Positions 21,999 through 34,900 of a DNA stretch of 64,000 nt are shown piece by piece. Made by a program: the position numbers and the translations under genes. The stretch is from Aquila chrysaetos chrysaetos (Eukaryota; Chordata; Aves; Accipitriformes; Accipitridae). Each line of letters starts with the position of its first letter. The stretch's first letter is position 1. Location: contig NC_044027.1 of NCBI RefSeq assembly GCF_900496995.4, positions 13,664,743 to 13,728,742 of the forward strand. Reading direction: 5' to 3'. The notes under the pieces were generated by a model. The model was not told the origin of the DNA. It made no database searches and saw only the letters and a program-made list of their open reading frames with translations.

Positions 21999-22439
21999 GC
22001 CGGGCGGAGGCCGGCGGCAGGTGGAGGGGCGCCGGCGGGATGCACCAGAAAGCCAGTGACATCATGTTGTGGGTTTTTTTTCCAGGATGAAATGTAATTT
22101 GCAGACGACTTCCCCGGCCGCCCGCAAGCGCTGGGGCTCCACGGCGAGGAGCAGGACGGGTCTCCCCAGGACACACAGGCGCCCGCCAGAGGAGTGCAGG
22201 GCTGGGCCAGGCCTTTATTTTTCCCCCCTTTTGGGTCAGAAAAAACATTTTATTTCCTAACCCACCGGTGCTGTGCAAGGGGCTCGCCGGCACACAGAGA
22301 GCAGGGCCGGCCGGGGGCTGAGCAGACCACAGCCCGGCACAGCCGGCGCCAGCGCCCCGTCGGGGACCCCCCATCCCCATGGCAGGGCAGGATCCATCCC
22401 CGGCCGCCCAACCCGGGATGGCTCCTTTCGCCTCTTCCC

Positions 22440-22870
22440 TCTTAATTTTGTTTAGAAACTTGTCAGGTTGGTACATAAAGGAGGTGGAAAGATCAATCCC
22501 GGCTTTTCATCAGTGTGGGAAAAAGTATTTCACTAATCCATATTTATTGGTGTAAGGAGCGGGGGGGGGAGGGCGAGAGACCCTAATGGTCAGGAGCAAA
22601 GGACAGAAGGGACAGTTTAAGGCTGCCCTTTTCGGAGAGGTCACATGTCACCAAAATCTTTCGGTTGTCTCGGGATTGGTTACATTCTGTTCTCTTTTTT
22701 TCTATTGAGGTTGCCAAGCAACTGGCTAAGACCAGCCAAGATATTTTCTTTATTACAAGTGGAGCAGAAAGCAGCAAGGAGGAGAGAGATAAAAAAAAAA
22801 AAAAAGGGAGAGAAGAGAAGAAGTTTAGACAATTAACATTTATAGGATCACATAACTTCATTAACTCGGC
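22440..22870. promoter_or_regulatory. candidate conserved noncoding element
   Basis: An AT-rich block embedded in GC-rich DNA, with no coding potential and several homeodomain-like TAAT/ATTA cores. Its base composition contrasts with flanking DNA, as is typical of conserved enhancers. This is inference without an alignment. Confidence 0.3.
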
Positions 22871-23899
22871 CGAGATTTGGGAAAGAGACTTCAAAAAAAA
22901 AAAAGGTGGTGGTGGTGGGGAGCGTTAGGAATTAAAGCGAGTTAAAAGGCCGGCAGGTCTGGGGCTAAAACAATGCCAGAGTGCCTGGAGCAGCAATGGG
23001 GGCTTCCCTCCGATGGTTCCCGCTTCCCAAAGAATCGGACGGTCCCGGGCAACGGCTGCGACCCAGAGCAGGGGCCTTCAGCTGCTGCTGCTGCTCTTTT
23101 TTTTCTTTTAAATGACGGTTGTCTTTTGATTTTCACACTCTTAGGAAGTGGGTTTATTGCTAATAGGGCTGGCAGGGAGGCAGGGGAGCCCTTCGGAGGG
23201 AGATGCGTGGCCGTGGCAGGAGCTGGGCATCCCCCTGCTCCCCACCATGGTGCAGGGCAGGGGCTGCGGGGACATGGCTGTCCCCAAGCCCTGGGACACC
23301 TTCATGCCTCTGCAGGGTGGGCAAAACCTCCCAGGGCCAGGAAGGAGCCTCCGCGGGAGAGCAGCCCCCGGTCACAGATCCCTGCCCCGCTGGTCCCTGC
23401 GCAGAGCTCAGGCCTAACCCCAAAGCCGGGCTGTCCCCTGGCCCAGGCCTGGCCCCACCGCGGGCAGGGGACGTTGCTGTGGGCCGGGGACAGGGACTGG
23501 GGTCACCCCGCAGCTCCGCGGGGCCGGGCTGCTCTGAGCATCCTTGGGGCCGCGGGATTTTCTCTCCCAGCGGGATTTTCTCTCCCAGCACGAATGGATC
23601 CCTCTCCCCACGAGGCCAGACCCTGTGCGAGGACACGGCGGGGGGTGGGTGAGGAGGGGCAGGGACCCCCCCCCGGCGAACTCCCCGCAGGCCCTGCATA
23701 CCCCCCTAGCTCCCCACTCCCCCGGTTCTGCCCAGGGACCCCAGCGACACCCAGGGCAGTGGCAGGCAGCGATGGGGTGAAGGCAGGGGCCAGCGGCTGC
23801 GGGGACCCCCGGCAGGTCGGGGCTGGGGGGGTCCCCGGGAGGGGAGAGGCAGGAGATGCCCCCGCTCCCCCGGCCGGAGCCCGCAGCTGCCGGCCTGGC

Positions 23900-24475
23900 A
23901 AGTCGGTAATATTCATTAGGGGAAAACAATGAGCATTATTTATCCCCAGCACTTTCCCTGCCGTGGGGGGCCGGGGTGGGGTGCAGGTGACCCCGTACCC
24001 CACGGGAGACCCGGATTGTGCCACCCCCGCGGCAGCGGGACCGGGGGGGTCCCCAAGAGGGACCGGGGGGGTGGGGGGGGACCCCAGCCCTACCGGGCGG
24101 CTGGGGGGGGGACACCCCACAACCCCGAGCGGGGCCAACACCGGCTGTCCCCGGACCCGGGCGCCGAGACCCCGAGCCGGGGCGCACCCCGGGGTCCCCG
24201 AGCACCGGGCCCGGGCGGGTGCGGGGGGCTCCGGGCCGGGCCGAGCCGGGCCGGGGGCTGGGGTGTGGGAGCTGTGTCTTTAAGAGATGGCTGGCTCCAG
24301 GTTGCAGCTGCTGTTTCTGTGCTATAGAGACAGTGGAGATTCATTACTCCTAAAACACAATGGGCATTTATCACCCCGTGGTGTTATTCAAATCCAGTAC
24401 CAATTGAAGGTCATCCCCATTCTTTTCTCGCCGGCTCTGCAACACATTTATTGTTGTGCCGTTCAACTAAAAGCC
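23900..24475. promoter_or_regulatory. candidate conserved elements upstream of miR-219
   Basis: Two AT-rich islands, 23900-23950 and about 24290-24475, lie 1.2-1.8 kb upstream of the miR-219 hairpin in otherwise very GC-rich DNA. They contain SOX-type cores (aacaatg at 23927, acacaatggg near 24355, attgttgtg near 24450) and homeodomain-type TAAT sites. miR-219 is an oligodendrocyte-lineage microRNA and SOX10 acts in those cells, so an enhancer role is plausible but unproven. Confidence 0.35.
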
Positions 24476-25007
24476 CTGCCCGGCCCCGGCGCAGCCCGCA
24501 GAGCCCCGGTGTGCGCATCCCTCCCGGGCGGATTTGGGACCCTCCCGGGTGGATACGGCGTGGAGGAAGAGGGGCAGAGCCGGAGCGGCTCGGCTCGGCT
24601 CGGGGCCGGCGGCAGGTGCAGCGGTAACCCCGCCGTTGTGCCCCGCCGAGCCGCGGGGGCCGCCCGCTCCGCCCCCGCGGGACGCACTTTCCGCGCCCCG
24701 TGGAAACTCGGAGCCCCGCGGGCCGCCGGGGCGGAGGGCGGCTCGGGCAGCCGGGGGTCCGCCGCTCGCCCGTCCTCGGCCCTCAGCCCTTCCCGCCCCC
24801 CCCCCACCCCACCGGGGGGACCTGCCCGGCCCCGCCGCGGAGCGGCCACGGCCACCGGCACCGGCACCGGCACCGGCGGGGGAAGCGCCGGCAGCAGCGG
24901 GCCGGGATTTTTCCCTGCCTGGAGAGGGGGGATTTGTTCCCAACTTCGCGGGAGCCGGTCGGTGAGCAGGGGCTGGGGGAGAAGCCTGGATTTTTTCCTC
25001 TTTTTCT

Positions 25008-25040
25008 TTTATTATTATTATTATTATTATGATTATTAAT
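25008..25040. repeat. (TTA)n microsatellite
   Basis: About ten attatt-type units with one gat interruption, inside the miR-219 CpG island. Confidence 0.85.
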
Positions 25041-25330
25041 ATTCCACCCCCCCGTTGGGCATTTATAAATTTCGGCGATTTTTTCAAAGTGCCCGAATTT
25101 TGAGGGCGATCCGCTTGGAATTGGTTAATTCTCGGAGGCAGGAGCGGCGGCGGCCGCAGCGCGGGGCCGGGGGTCTGTGCCCGCAGCCCCGCGGCATCAC
25201 CCCCGCCGAGCCCCCGGGGCTGCCGGAGGCACCGAGCCCCGGCAGCGGCAGCCGGCCCCGGCGCACCGAGCCCCCGCTCCACCGGCGCTGCTCCGGCGGG
25301 GATGGATCGCTGGTTTTCGTTTTCTGGCTT

Positions 25331-25440
25331 TTTTCTTTTTTTTTTTTTTTTTTTCGCTTGATGTTGGTTTATTTTTTTTCTTTTTCTCTCTCTCTCTTTT
25401 TTTTTTTTAATAAGGGCTGATTTTTTTTTTTTTTTTTTCC
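25331..25440. repeat. poly-T / CT-rich tract
   Basis: Three T runs separated by short interruptions and a tctctctctc stretch. Confidence 0.85.
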
Positions 25441-25680
25441 GGAGGGGTAAGCAACGAGTTGATAAAATTAAACCCCTCGCGGTGCCATTAAATCGAAACC
25501 GGGATGCGAAGCGCCGCGGCTGCGCTAGAAACTTGTTGGGGCCGAAGAAGCGGCTCCGCAGGGCCGGGGAGCGGGGAGCGGGGAGCGGGCGGCGGCGGGC
25601 AACCGGCTCGGTGCCCGTGTGTCCTTGTTTTCCAGGCACCAGCTGGATTCCTCCTGGAAGATCCCGCGAGCCCGGGAAGG

Positions 25681-25771
25681 GAATCTCCGCTCCTGATTGT
25701 CCAAACGCAATTCTTGTGCGATGGAGCCGTACGAACCAAGAATTGTGTCTGGACATCTGTAGCAGAGATTT
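25681..25771 (+). ncRNA. MIR219: microRNA miR-219 precursor (orthologue of human mir-219a-2)
   Basis: The 5p arm at 25694-25714 is a 21-base exact match to mature miR-219-5p as I know it (begins TGATTGTCC, ends GCAATTCT). The 3p arm at 25739-25760 pairs with it and reads AGAATTGTG then TCTGGACATCTGT; it differs from human 219a-2-3p by one base, G to T, at the tenth position. The loop is about 24 bases, and the flanks gaatctc/gagattt extend the stem. The hairpin lies between CERCAM and URM1 on the opposite strand to both, as for human MIR219A2. miR-219 promotes oligodendrocyte differentiation and myelination in vertebrates. The reverse complement can also fold, like human mir-219b. Confidence 0.96.
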
Positions 25772-26599
25772 CAACTCCACCGGCGGGGCTCCAGGAAGGT
25801 GCTTTGGGGCGGAGGAAGAAGGACGGACCTTCCCCGGGCTCGGGGCACCGCAAGGTAACCGTTCCCGGCTGCAGCCCGGGGAAGCCTTAGCGAGGATTTC
25901 ACGGAAACTAAAGAAACCCCGGCGGCGGCTCCGCACCGCTCAGCGCTGCCGGGGGGGTTCGCTCCTAATGCGTCAAATATCGGCCGGGTCCCCACCGGGC
26001 CGGGCAGCCCCGGGCCGGGCAGGAACCGGGCAGAAACCAGGCAGGGACCGGGCAGGGACCGGGCAGGGATGGAGGGGCCGAGCCGGGGACTCCGGCGCTT
26101 CGCCGGGGACGGAGCCGAGCGCGGCGGGCGGGCGCCCCGGCCTTGCGGCTCCATCCCGCTTTATCCTTCTGGTATTTATTTATATTTTTTTTTTAAATTG
26201 CGTTTTAATTTCATTTGATTTATTTCGGCATGCGCCCGGCCCTGGGGCGCGGCTGGGACGCCTCTGCACCGGGGGCCGAGGTCCCCGCCAGCCGGGACAC
26301 CCTCCTCCTCCTCCTCTTCCTCCTCCTGCCGCAGCCTCCGGCTCGCCCCGGGCCCAGGGAGGCCGCTCCGGTTCCGCCGAGCCGGGAACCGTCCCCGCCG
26401 CTCGGGCACCGGGCGGGCTCGGCGGAGAGCGGCCCGGCCCCGGGCTCCCCTCCCCGGGCCGAGGGCTGCGGGGACGGGATCTCACCGCCGCGGCGGGGCT
26501 CGGAGGCGACGAGGAGGGAGCGGAGCCGAGGGCTGCGGCGGTCCCGCGTCCTCCCGGAGCAGCGCCCAGGAAACCCCGACCGGGAGGGAAGGCTTTTCA

Positions 26600-28800
26600 C
26601 AGAGAGGCTTTATGAGTCCACAAGCCGAGCGACTCGGCCGGGGCTGCCAAGGAAACCCAGGAGGAGGAGGGAAGCATTGCAAGATCCGAGCAAAATTTCA
26701 CCGAGAGCCTATCTAGGACAAAGCTGGAGGCAGAGAATGTTTCAAAAGGCTTTTATTTCAGAAACTTTTTGTTGTTGTTGTTACAGGATTTTGCTGTACC
26801 CCTCTTCTCCCCTCCCCTGGCTTCCCTCAATCTTCCCATTTCTAGCTTTTTTTAGCAATGATTGGCAGCTTTTACTACAGCAGGAGCTAAAGCCATCTGG
26901 GTCTACCTGCGCTAGCAAGGGGAATAACACCTCCCAGGGAAGGAACTCATCCTATCGTGAGCAAACAGCTGGGGGGGATAAGAACAGACAAGCCCAGCCT
27001 AAGGCAAAAACGCAGCGTAGAGGCAGGGCAGGCAGCAGCACTGAAGACAAACCCAAGTGGGAAAAGGCAGGTTCAAGTCCGTTTCAAGCTGCACGCCACA
27101 CAGGTTCGTTGTTTTTCAGCCAGCTCCATCACCTGGAATCCCCTCTCCGCTCCCCTGGCCCAGCAAAGCTTATGGCTGCAGACTCAGGACAGAGAAGAGC
27201 CTTTGGCCCGTCCGTGTCATTTACAAACGGCGCAAGCTGGACTCGAGTCGCTGTGGCTGGATTTGGAAAAGGCTGAATATCGGTTCGTTACCAGCAGCGG
27301 GCTTGAAGTTAGGGTTTCTCAGATGCAGCAGCGTCGGAGTCCGTGGGTGCTTTTAGTTACGCAGGTTGTGGTGGGATAAACGTGAGAGGAGTCACCCGGG
27401 AAGTCAGATGGGGGAATTACTCTTTGGCACTCCCTCCGCGTCAGATAGAGCAACTCCTCTGTCAGGCGCAGGACGGGAAAGGCTCCTTGTACGGAGCACT
27501 CGGGGTGTCAGGCCAGGCTGCTCAAGCAGGGGCTGGTGTACTGCGCTGCTCACTGCCTCCCAGCTCCTCCTCGGCAGCTCCCGGAGATCAAGGACAGGGC
27601 AAGCAGTACGTGGTGCAGATCAGCTCTCAGATGTGCACCCATTGAGCTTACGGCACCGGCGAGCCCTCCGCCTCAGGAGAGCCGTTGCTCGGGCAGGAAC
27701 GCTGCCACCGGGGACAACCGCGTGCTGCCGGAGCCGTGCTGAAACGCAGGTGAGCAGGGCAGGGGGGAGTGCAGGAAGGACAATCCTGGTCAGATGCTCC
27801 TAGAAGCTCGCGCGGCACGTTTCAGACCCGTTGGCGCCAGCGCTATCCTCTCTGACCCCTTCCCTCTGCTCTCGCCGTGGCCTCCCGGCTGGCAGGCGGG
27901 CCAGTCCGTCTGTCCAAGGAAACTTCTGGAAAGCGAACAGCATCCGTGCCCTAGCAGAGCCGCGCACACCCACTTCCGCTGCACTCACAGGACTTCCTCA
28001 GGGCACGCAGTAAGCAGCCTCCCCCTCTCGCTGATAGAAAGGGTTAAAAGCCACTGACTTTCTTTCCCGGGTCTCCCTGCTTTAATGGAGAATCTCCAGC
28101 CCCAGCCCTTCCCTGGCCAGGCTGCAGCAATGCAGCTCCCCACTGCTCCCCACTGCAGCTCCACTGCAAAGAACGAAACGCAGGCTGATCAATTCTGTCC
28201 ATCACGGTGACAGAAAGGTAATTTCCTGCCCTTATCACTCCGTGCTGTCTCAGGCCGGGCATGGGTTTGTTTCCCCTCCAACCAAATGGTTATAAATTGA
28301 CGTTGTTCGTGGGCTAGTACTTCACCCTGCCTCAGCTCAGGTATGAGAGAGGCATAAGGCATCAGAAAAACAAAACCGAAAAAGCCTATTTCTCTCCTAC
28401 TTCCCATAAATAAATATCACAAGTGGAAAGTCACTACAGAGGGCTCTGAGGCTGTAATGTTCGCTACCTCACAGAAAAGTAACCTTTTGTTTCCTTGCAC
28501 TTCATGTCTCACCCTTTCCGTGGCTGGTGCACAGACTGTACCAACACTAAGTACTGTATTAAAAGAATCCCAGTTCCCAGCACCAAGGCAGAGGCACCCC
28601 AGCCTTGCCCCAAAGCAGGCACAACTCCCCCAGAATGCCTCATTGCCTGCAAAGACACCAAGGTTCAGCACCCCTCTTCCTCCCGTCACAGAAAAACAAA
28701 GTCCCACATGCTGCAGGTGCTCTCTGCTCGTTAGGGTACCTGGAAGTGCAGTCAGGAGAGGTGAAATGAGGACCAAAAGATGGATGCTGTTGTAGTGGAC
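26600..28800. other. intergenic region between miR-219 and the URM1 3' end
   Basis: No gene is supported. A GTT repeat near 26770 and pyrimidine-rich stretches before AG on the plus strand (about 26795-26860) could be splice acceptors of a primary miR-219 transcript, but no exon can be defined. Confidence 0.5.
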
Positions 28801-28823
28801 AGCAGGCCACGTGCTGGTGGGTC

Positions 28824-28829
28824 TTTATT
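28824..28829 (-). terminator. URM1: URM1 poly(A) signal
   Basis: AATAAA on the minus strand, about 145 bases after the URM1 stop codon, gives a short 3' UTR. Confidence 0.75.
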
Positions 28830-28973
28830 TGGATGTCTAGTAACAAGTGAACGCGGTGGGGAGTTGCAGAGACCGGGCACAGGCAGTTCAAGAGAGGTTT
28901 GGGTGGGTTTAGGTTTTTGTTTGGGTTTTTTGCCCAGGGATTTGGATTTACATCCTCTTGTTTTTCCAGGAGT

Positions 28974-31900
28974 TCACCCGCCGTGCAATGTCGAGATGAA
29001 AAGCACATTATCCTGGTCCTGGAGTTTATAATCCAGCTCACCCTGCAGGCCAAGAAAAAAAAGAAAAATGGTTTAAATGTCATTTCCAAATACTAGCTGC
29101 AAAGACAAAACAGCTCATAAAAAGATGGTGAGTGTTAGGGAGAGCAGAAGGGGATAGACTGATGTTTTCATCCTAACGGAAGCAAAGGTGAGAGATCAGA
29201 CAAGGAGCTGACGTTCATTATCCCACACCACTTTCTGGACCAGGGTTTTGACAGAACAGGTGGTTGCCTGAGGCAGGAAAATAGTTAGGGGCTGTTTGTT
29301 GTCTGAGCACAACAGTGGGCTGAAAAGGGAAGATATTTACCAGTTGCCTGCTTTGGTAGAAATCTCCCCAGGGCTGCCTTCACCTGCTACAGCACCACCT
29401 TACTCTAGCGAAGGGGGTCAGCTTGGGGCTGTGAAGCTGCCCAGTACTCACTAAGTTGCTACCCCACACGTGGGGGAGACCTGCTAGCAGCCAGAGGTGC
29501 GAAGCCCGTTGCCAGAGGCCAGGGAATACGGGTGATCTTTCTTCAGACACTGGCTGACTGATGAGACTCAGCAGGTTAGAGAAAGGCTCCAGGCTTCTGA
29601 ACAGCCACAGTACAATACAGGGAGAGAGATCCCAGCCTGCCCCTTCCCCCTCAAATACGATGCTTCGCTTGGGGCAAGAATCAGAAATAGCTTCTCTGAG
29701 AGCAACCACAGAACAGACAGAGCAATATTTTCAACAAAGAAAGTCAAACTGAAGGAGTACAGACCATTAGTTCCCAGTCTGCGTCGTTGATGAGCACCAA
29801 AATTCCTGGCCTCCTGCAGAAGAGAGAGAAATAATTAGGATACAGGGCTGCTAAAAAGCTTTGCAAATAGTTAAGAACAAGGGATGTTACAGCACAGATC
29901 ACAAGCTGACTGCCTATAAAGCCAAAGAGAAAAAGGAATCCTAGCACGGAGGTGGAAACAGGTACAGTCTGTGCCCTTTCTAGATCAAATAAAGGGGAGG
30001 CAGGAGCAATCCCAAAGCTCATTTGAATCAAAATGCACCATTCCTGAGGATGCTCCGAGATGACTACATTTCCTTACGATGTAGAAAAGCCAGGTAATTA
30101 AAACCCATGCGCTACAATCAAGCGCAGAGAGCTCGATGCAAAGGTAGGGAAAGCTATTCCGGTGCCCCTACCAAAGGCACTAAACACCCGGGATCCACTC
30201 CGAGCCCCTGATTACAGGCAAAGGGATTCCCCTTCTTTGATCTTCAGTGTCCTGCAATTGTCTCTCCTGTTACCAGGGGACCTGGCACACGCTTCAGCTC
30301 ACAAAGATCCGTGACGAATGTTAAACACCCCCAGCGCCACCCCGCAGTCAGGGATGGCTTACACAGCTCACTCTGCTCCATTTCTCTTGGCTTTTTTTTT
30401 TCCCTCCACGAGGTTGGCCCCATTTTGACAATAAAAATACATTTCCCAGAAGAAATATTTGTTGGCATTTCTCCGAGTGACTGCTTCAGTCCCAGTGATG
30501 TCAGCAGGGAACGGACGGACCTGCTAAAACTCCTGGAATTGAGGATACATGCACTACACTGCTCCAGGTGACAACCAAGAGGAAGTATACATGGCCCTGC
30601 TTCAAATTTAAGGTTTAAAGATTTGGGGTGAGGGATGCAAAAAGATGCTCTCTGTGGAACAGGGTGAGGTGTAGTGTGGGACACCTCCCATTATCACTTT
30701 AGCAAATCCCATATTTTCATGGTCATTAACTTGCTTCTTGCAACCAACAGGAAAAACATATCTCAAACCATGGGGATCAACAGAGAAACACAAGGAGGAT
30801 TCATAACAGCTGTACTTACACAGATTCCCCTTGCATAAATAATTCTGGTCGTTCTTTCAACAGATTCTGTTTGATCCACTTTAGCAGGTTTCTGATATCC
30901 CCTGAAAGGAGAAAGGACAGCAGTTTACAAACTAGCTGACGGCTCCTAGCTGATGCCAGAACAAAGTGATTGTTTATCCACAAAAGAGTAGATGAGGAAC
31001 ATGCAAGACGGACAGCGATAGCTGCAAACCTCCAGTCAAAGAAACCACCTAACAGGACTGTCCCTTACCAGCATCTAACGGGCAGCCCTGCCTCAAGGGA
31101 GCTCAGAGCTCAGGGCTCTGCCCCAAACCCCATGGTTTGGCAGAGGAGGTTTCCCACAGAAAACGCATCCCGCGGAGAACGAATGCAGTTTGTGCTGAAG
31201 TGCCAATCCAGCAGGAGACTGCCGATGTTAAGATTTCTTTAACACATCCCATATCCTGCACGTTCTGTTATCACCTAACAAATTGATGTTTAACTCTCTC
31301 TGTGTTTAATTAGATTTAAAAAGTCCAAACAAGCAAGCCTAAGAACCTGAAAGGAGTAAAGGCAGATACTTTCGGTACCAAAACCAGCACAAACTCTCAG
31401 AGTTCTGGGGCACGAACATGTACATAACCATGCATTAAACACGCACGCAGGCACCGGCCACAGTAGTTGTATTTGGACACTTGCAGTATGCCTTGGCATC
31501 ACACCTGCTGCCATGGCATGTTCCCCATGCCGTGCCTGCTCCCTCCTTCTACACTTTGTGCTTATAGCTTCTTTATTAAAGCTCAGCCTTTATCTTTCCA
31601 TTTCAGTAGGTGACAGGAAGGATTTGTCTTCATGTAAAAGGAGGAGGAGACACTGCTGGCGGGTTTTTATAGTATCAATTTTACTTTGTGAGGCAAAAAC
31701 AATTTCTTTAGTGATAGCATCAGTTAATTTCCTATTGGAGAGGTGAGAAGCGACAGAGGGGGGGAATAATCCGTTACAGGGTTTAGAGAAGCTGACAAAT
31801 TGCAATGTGGAGTTCTCCTGCATTTGCTTCTATATTTCACTGTTCCACAAACCACTTCATCATTCTGAATCCACAATCAGTTATTCTCCCGGGGCTCCTT

Positions 31901-34900
31901 TAAACAGCCCTTTGAAAGCCCCGAAAGAGTTTTGTTTGTTTTCAAGGCGCAAGGAAGCTTTTCGAAGGCACAAATCCACCACTGAGGGCTGGAGCCCCGC
32001 TCGCAGGACAAGCGGGGATGGCTGGATGGGTTTCCACATCTGTCTCACGTGTGGTAACCTTGCCGTAGTCACGGGGAACCTTTCCACACGCGCCTCTCCG
32101 AGCTAAAATCAAACTCTGCATACGATTCCCCATGTGTTTGCTTCACGACCAGCAAAAATAAATGTGCTTGTAGCGGCTTGACTCAGTGCTTGCCTTACCC
32201 CAGGATTTCATGGGATCGCGGATGCTACTCAGAGCAGAGCTGGGGTTCTTCCGAATAACATTACCCCCACCACTTCTGTCACACCAAGGATGAACAGCCC
32301 TGGCATAGGCAGGTGCACATCAACTAGGCGATGGGGACATGTCCATCTGCAGCAGATGGGGGCCTCTTTTCCCGGGGAAAGGGGGAGGGGGATGCTCTGA
32401 GATTCCCTCTGTTCCCCCCTGGTTTCCCAGGGCATCGGTGCCTCCAGATGACAGCCTGAGCCCTGGCACACCGGTCCCACCGTAGGGCTGCCTGGAGCAT
32501 GACAGGTATTACTGCCTCTGAGCACTGGATCACTCTGATCAGGGCAGAAAGAGCTGCTTTGTGCCTTAAAACTGCCCGGTGAGCTGGATCACCTGCCTGG
32601 GGCCAACCCACGACTTCCCTTGTAATGATATGTAGTTAAGAGCACAAAATAGACCATTTTCTGCCACTTTCCTAGCAACATGCACCGGGGATGGCGAGTG
32701 CCACTCAGAAGGTATATATATACCGTGCCGGTCAGTCAGCCGCCAGAACAAGAGTTAACTATATTCACCTTCCCCTGAAAAATGCTGCTGCAATGTAAAG
32801 CCCTCAGGATCTCACACCCAAACGGCTCCTGCTCTCCATCACCAAGAAATGAAAGCCAGAGAGGAAGAAAGCCGGAGAGGAGCCTTCAGGAGAAGGAGGG
32901 GGGGCTCAAAGGGGACACCAGCCCCACCGCAGCAGCGCCCGCGAGCTGTTTCATATTTATGCACTTGCGGCAGGGCACACAACAATGAACTGTGCCATAT
33001 ACCATTCTCCTTGCACGGAATAAGCAGCCCTTTCCTCTGGGACCTTTCAGGAGAGATCATTTAAACAGAAACACGCTGCACCAGCTGGATAAAACACAGC
33101 CACCTAGAAGCAGCCTGGACGAAGGGGTGAGAGGACTGATTTATTCGAGGCTGAGCTGGAATACTCCCTCACCCCTACTCCTTCCATAATAAATGTTATT
33201 TTCAGCCCCACCTGAGCCTACATTCATTTACTCCTCCCCAGAAGTCACGTACACACATACTGAAGAATTTAGACATTAGGAAAAAACCTGATACCCTTGT
33301 GCATGCCTGGAGCTTCCCCGCTCCGAATGGCAACAAAAATTAAGACCTCTTCTCTGCAGCCACCCTTAAGACATAATACTTTTGGCTGCTTTCTCAGCAT
33401 TGAATTTTTTGCCCACCTTCATGTCTCTACATTCTGTACACCAATATTACTAGAATAAATCAATTATAAAGGATGAAAAATGACTAGAGCCACACCAAAA
33501 CCATCTCCCACAAGTAAGATACTGAAAAGGAACAAGATTACTTCCATTCCAAGTGGTCTGGGGAGAAGCCATCTTGCAGCTCAGTGCTTCAAATAGCAGT
33601 CTTGATCAACAGCTCAGGACTCTGTATGTTATCATGATGGAAATAATAAGAGGTAAATTATAGCACAACCGCTTATCTCTTGCAGTTGACATACGTAGTG
33701 TTCCCAAGACATTTTCTTTCTGATACTATGCTACGGGTCTAACAGGTTTCCAGTTCCTGGGCTGAGGATTTGCTATGCAAACAGCAGGTCCTCTACAAAT
33801 AACATATAAGGAAGGAAAAAAATCTCAACCTGGTCAGGCACCACATTCACTGACAAGTTAAACTGTCACTACGACACAGCAATTTTACAGCTGTGTTGGT
33901 TCTGAAGCTGGCCCCCATCACAGAACAGAGGCATTTGCTATTTGCAGGAGCACAGTTGTACTACACATGCTGCCATTTGGCTGCAAAAGCAACCATGCAT
34001 TTTGGCCCCAGACTGAGGTCCAGGTGAGAGCTGAGACGATGCAGCATTTCGCTCCCGCATCACCAACTCAAGTCCAGCTCATCCCAGTAATGATATATAT
34101 TTTTACCATTGCTGCACAGTTGCAATGAAATCCTTTTGGTAGACTACTCCATTTGAGTCACAGCAAACAAATTTCCGCACCAAAAAATCCACTCTAATTA
34201 TTGTTAACTGTCCTCACCATTGGCAGCATCAGCAGAGAAGCCAGAGCAAACCAGCCAAGGAAGCTGAAATATTCTCAAACTGCAAAGGAGGGACTGAAGC
34301 ACATGGTAGGAAATCCCTGTCTTATTTGTATACAGAGACAGCTTCTGTTGCTTGTGCTAACAGTACATCAGACCTCCCCAAATTCTCAGGAAAAATAATC
34401 TAAAGTTAATTAAAAAAAGAAAAACCGACAAATGTTTGAGAAAACTGTTTAGTTCAAGTGCACAGATGGGAGCTCAAATCCACAATACATGCATAAAACA
34501 AATCACCCAGCGAAACACACAGCTCAGGAAAATGAAGTGTGTGCTTGCAGTGACACAAAGTCATTGGCTTGTCACGCAAGCAGACAGGATGCAAAAACTG
34601 CAGCGAGCGTGCATACAAAAACCCAACAGCGTCGGCTCATTTGCAGCCCAGCTGCATCATAAACACTTCTGGTTGTGGCAGACAGAACTGCACAGTCTGC
34701 TCGGTCCCCTTGCGTATCTTCCAAGGCCTGATCTTCCGAATTACCACAACTGTTCCTTGATGAAGAATCTACTGAGCTTCCTCTGCAAGAGAAATGCATC
34801 TAAGACTCCATTTTAGCACTGCCTGGAACAAGAGCCCAGGTTCATTTGCACCCTCAAAACCAGGGCTGAAATCCATAGATCTTTCCTAGCTCAATAAAAC

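Larger units (their letters stand above)
15560..24280. other. intergenic region between CERCAM and the miR-219 locus
   Basis: No gene could be supported. Open frames of up to 434 codons occur on both strands, but they are GC-rich, overlap each other, show no recognisable domain, and several run through repeats. Contents include minisatellites near 16.9-17.5, 19.4, 20.8 and 21.9 kb, three short MIR-like motifs, and AT-richer blocks near 18.6-18.95, 22.44-22.87 and 23.9 kb that could be conserved noncoding DNA. Confidence 0.6.
24480..26560. promoter_or_regulatory. CpG island containing the miR-219 hairpin
   Basis: About 2 kb of CpG-dense DNA surrounds the hairpin, interrupted by T-rich and TTA-repeat tracts (25008-25040, 25331-25440). 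It is the likely promoter and first exon of the primary miR-219 transcript. Long open frames in it, up to 489 codons on the minus strand, are a GC effect. Confidence 0.5.

Noticed and set aside
24467-25936. 489-codon minus-strand open frame across the miR-219 island
   Set aside because: It includes poly-Lys and poly-Ile runs from T-rich and TTA tracts and overlaps the hairpin antisense. It is a CpG-island artefact.
25482-27276. Plus-strand open frames (377 and 353 codons) containing or following the miR-219 hairpin
   Set aside because: Translation of the hairpin arms and CpG-island sequence; no domain and no codon structure. A noncoding primary transcript is the better explanation.
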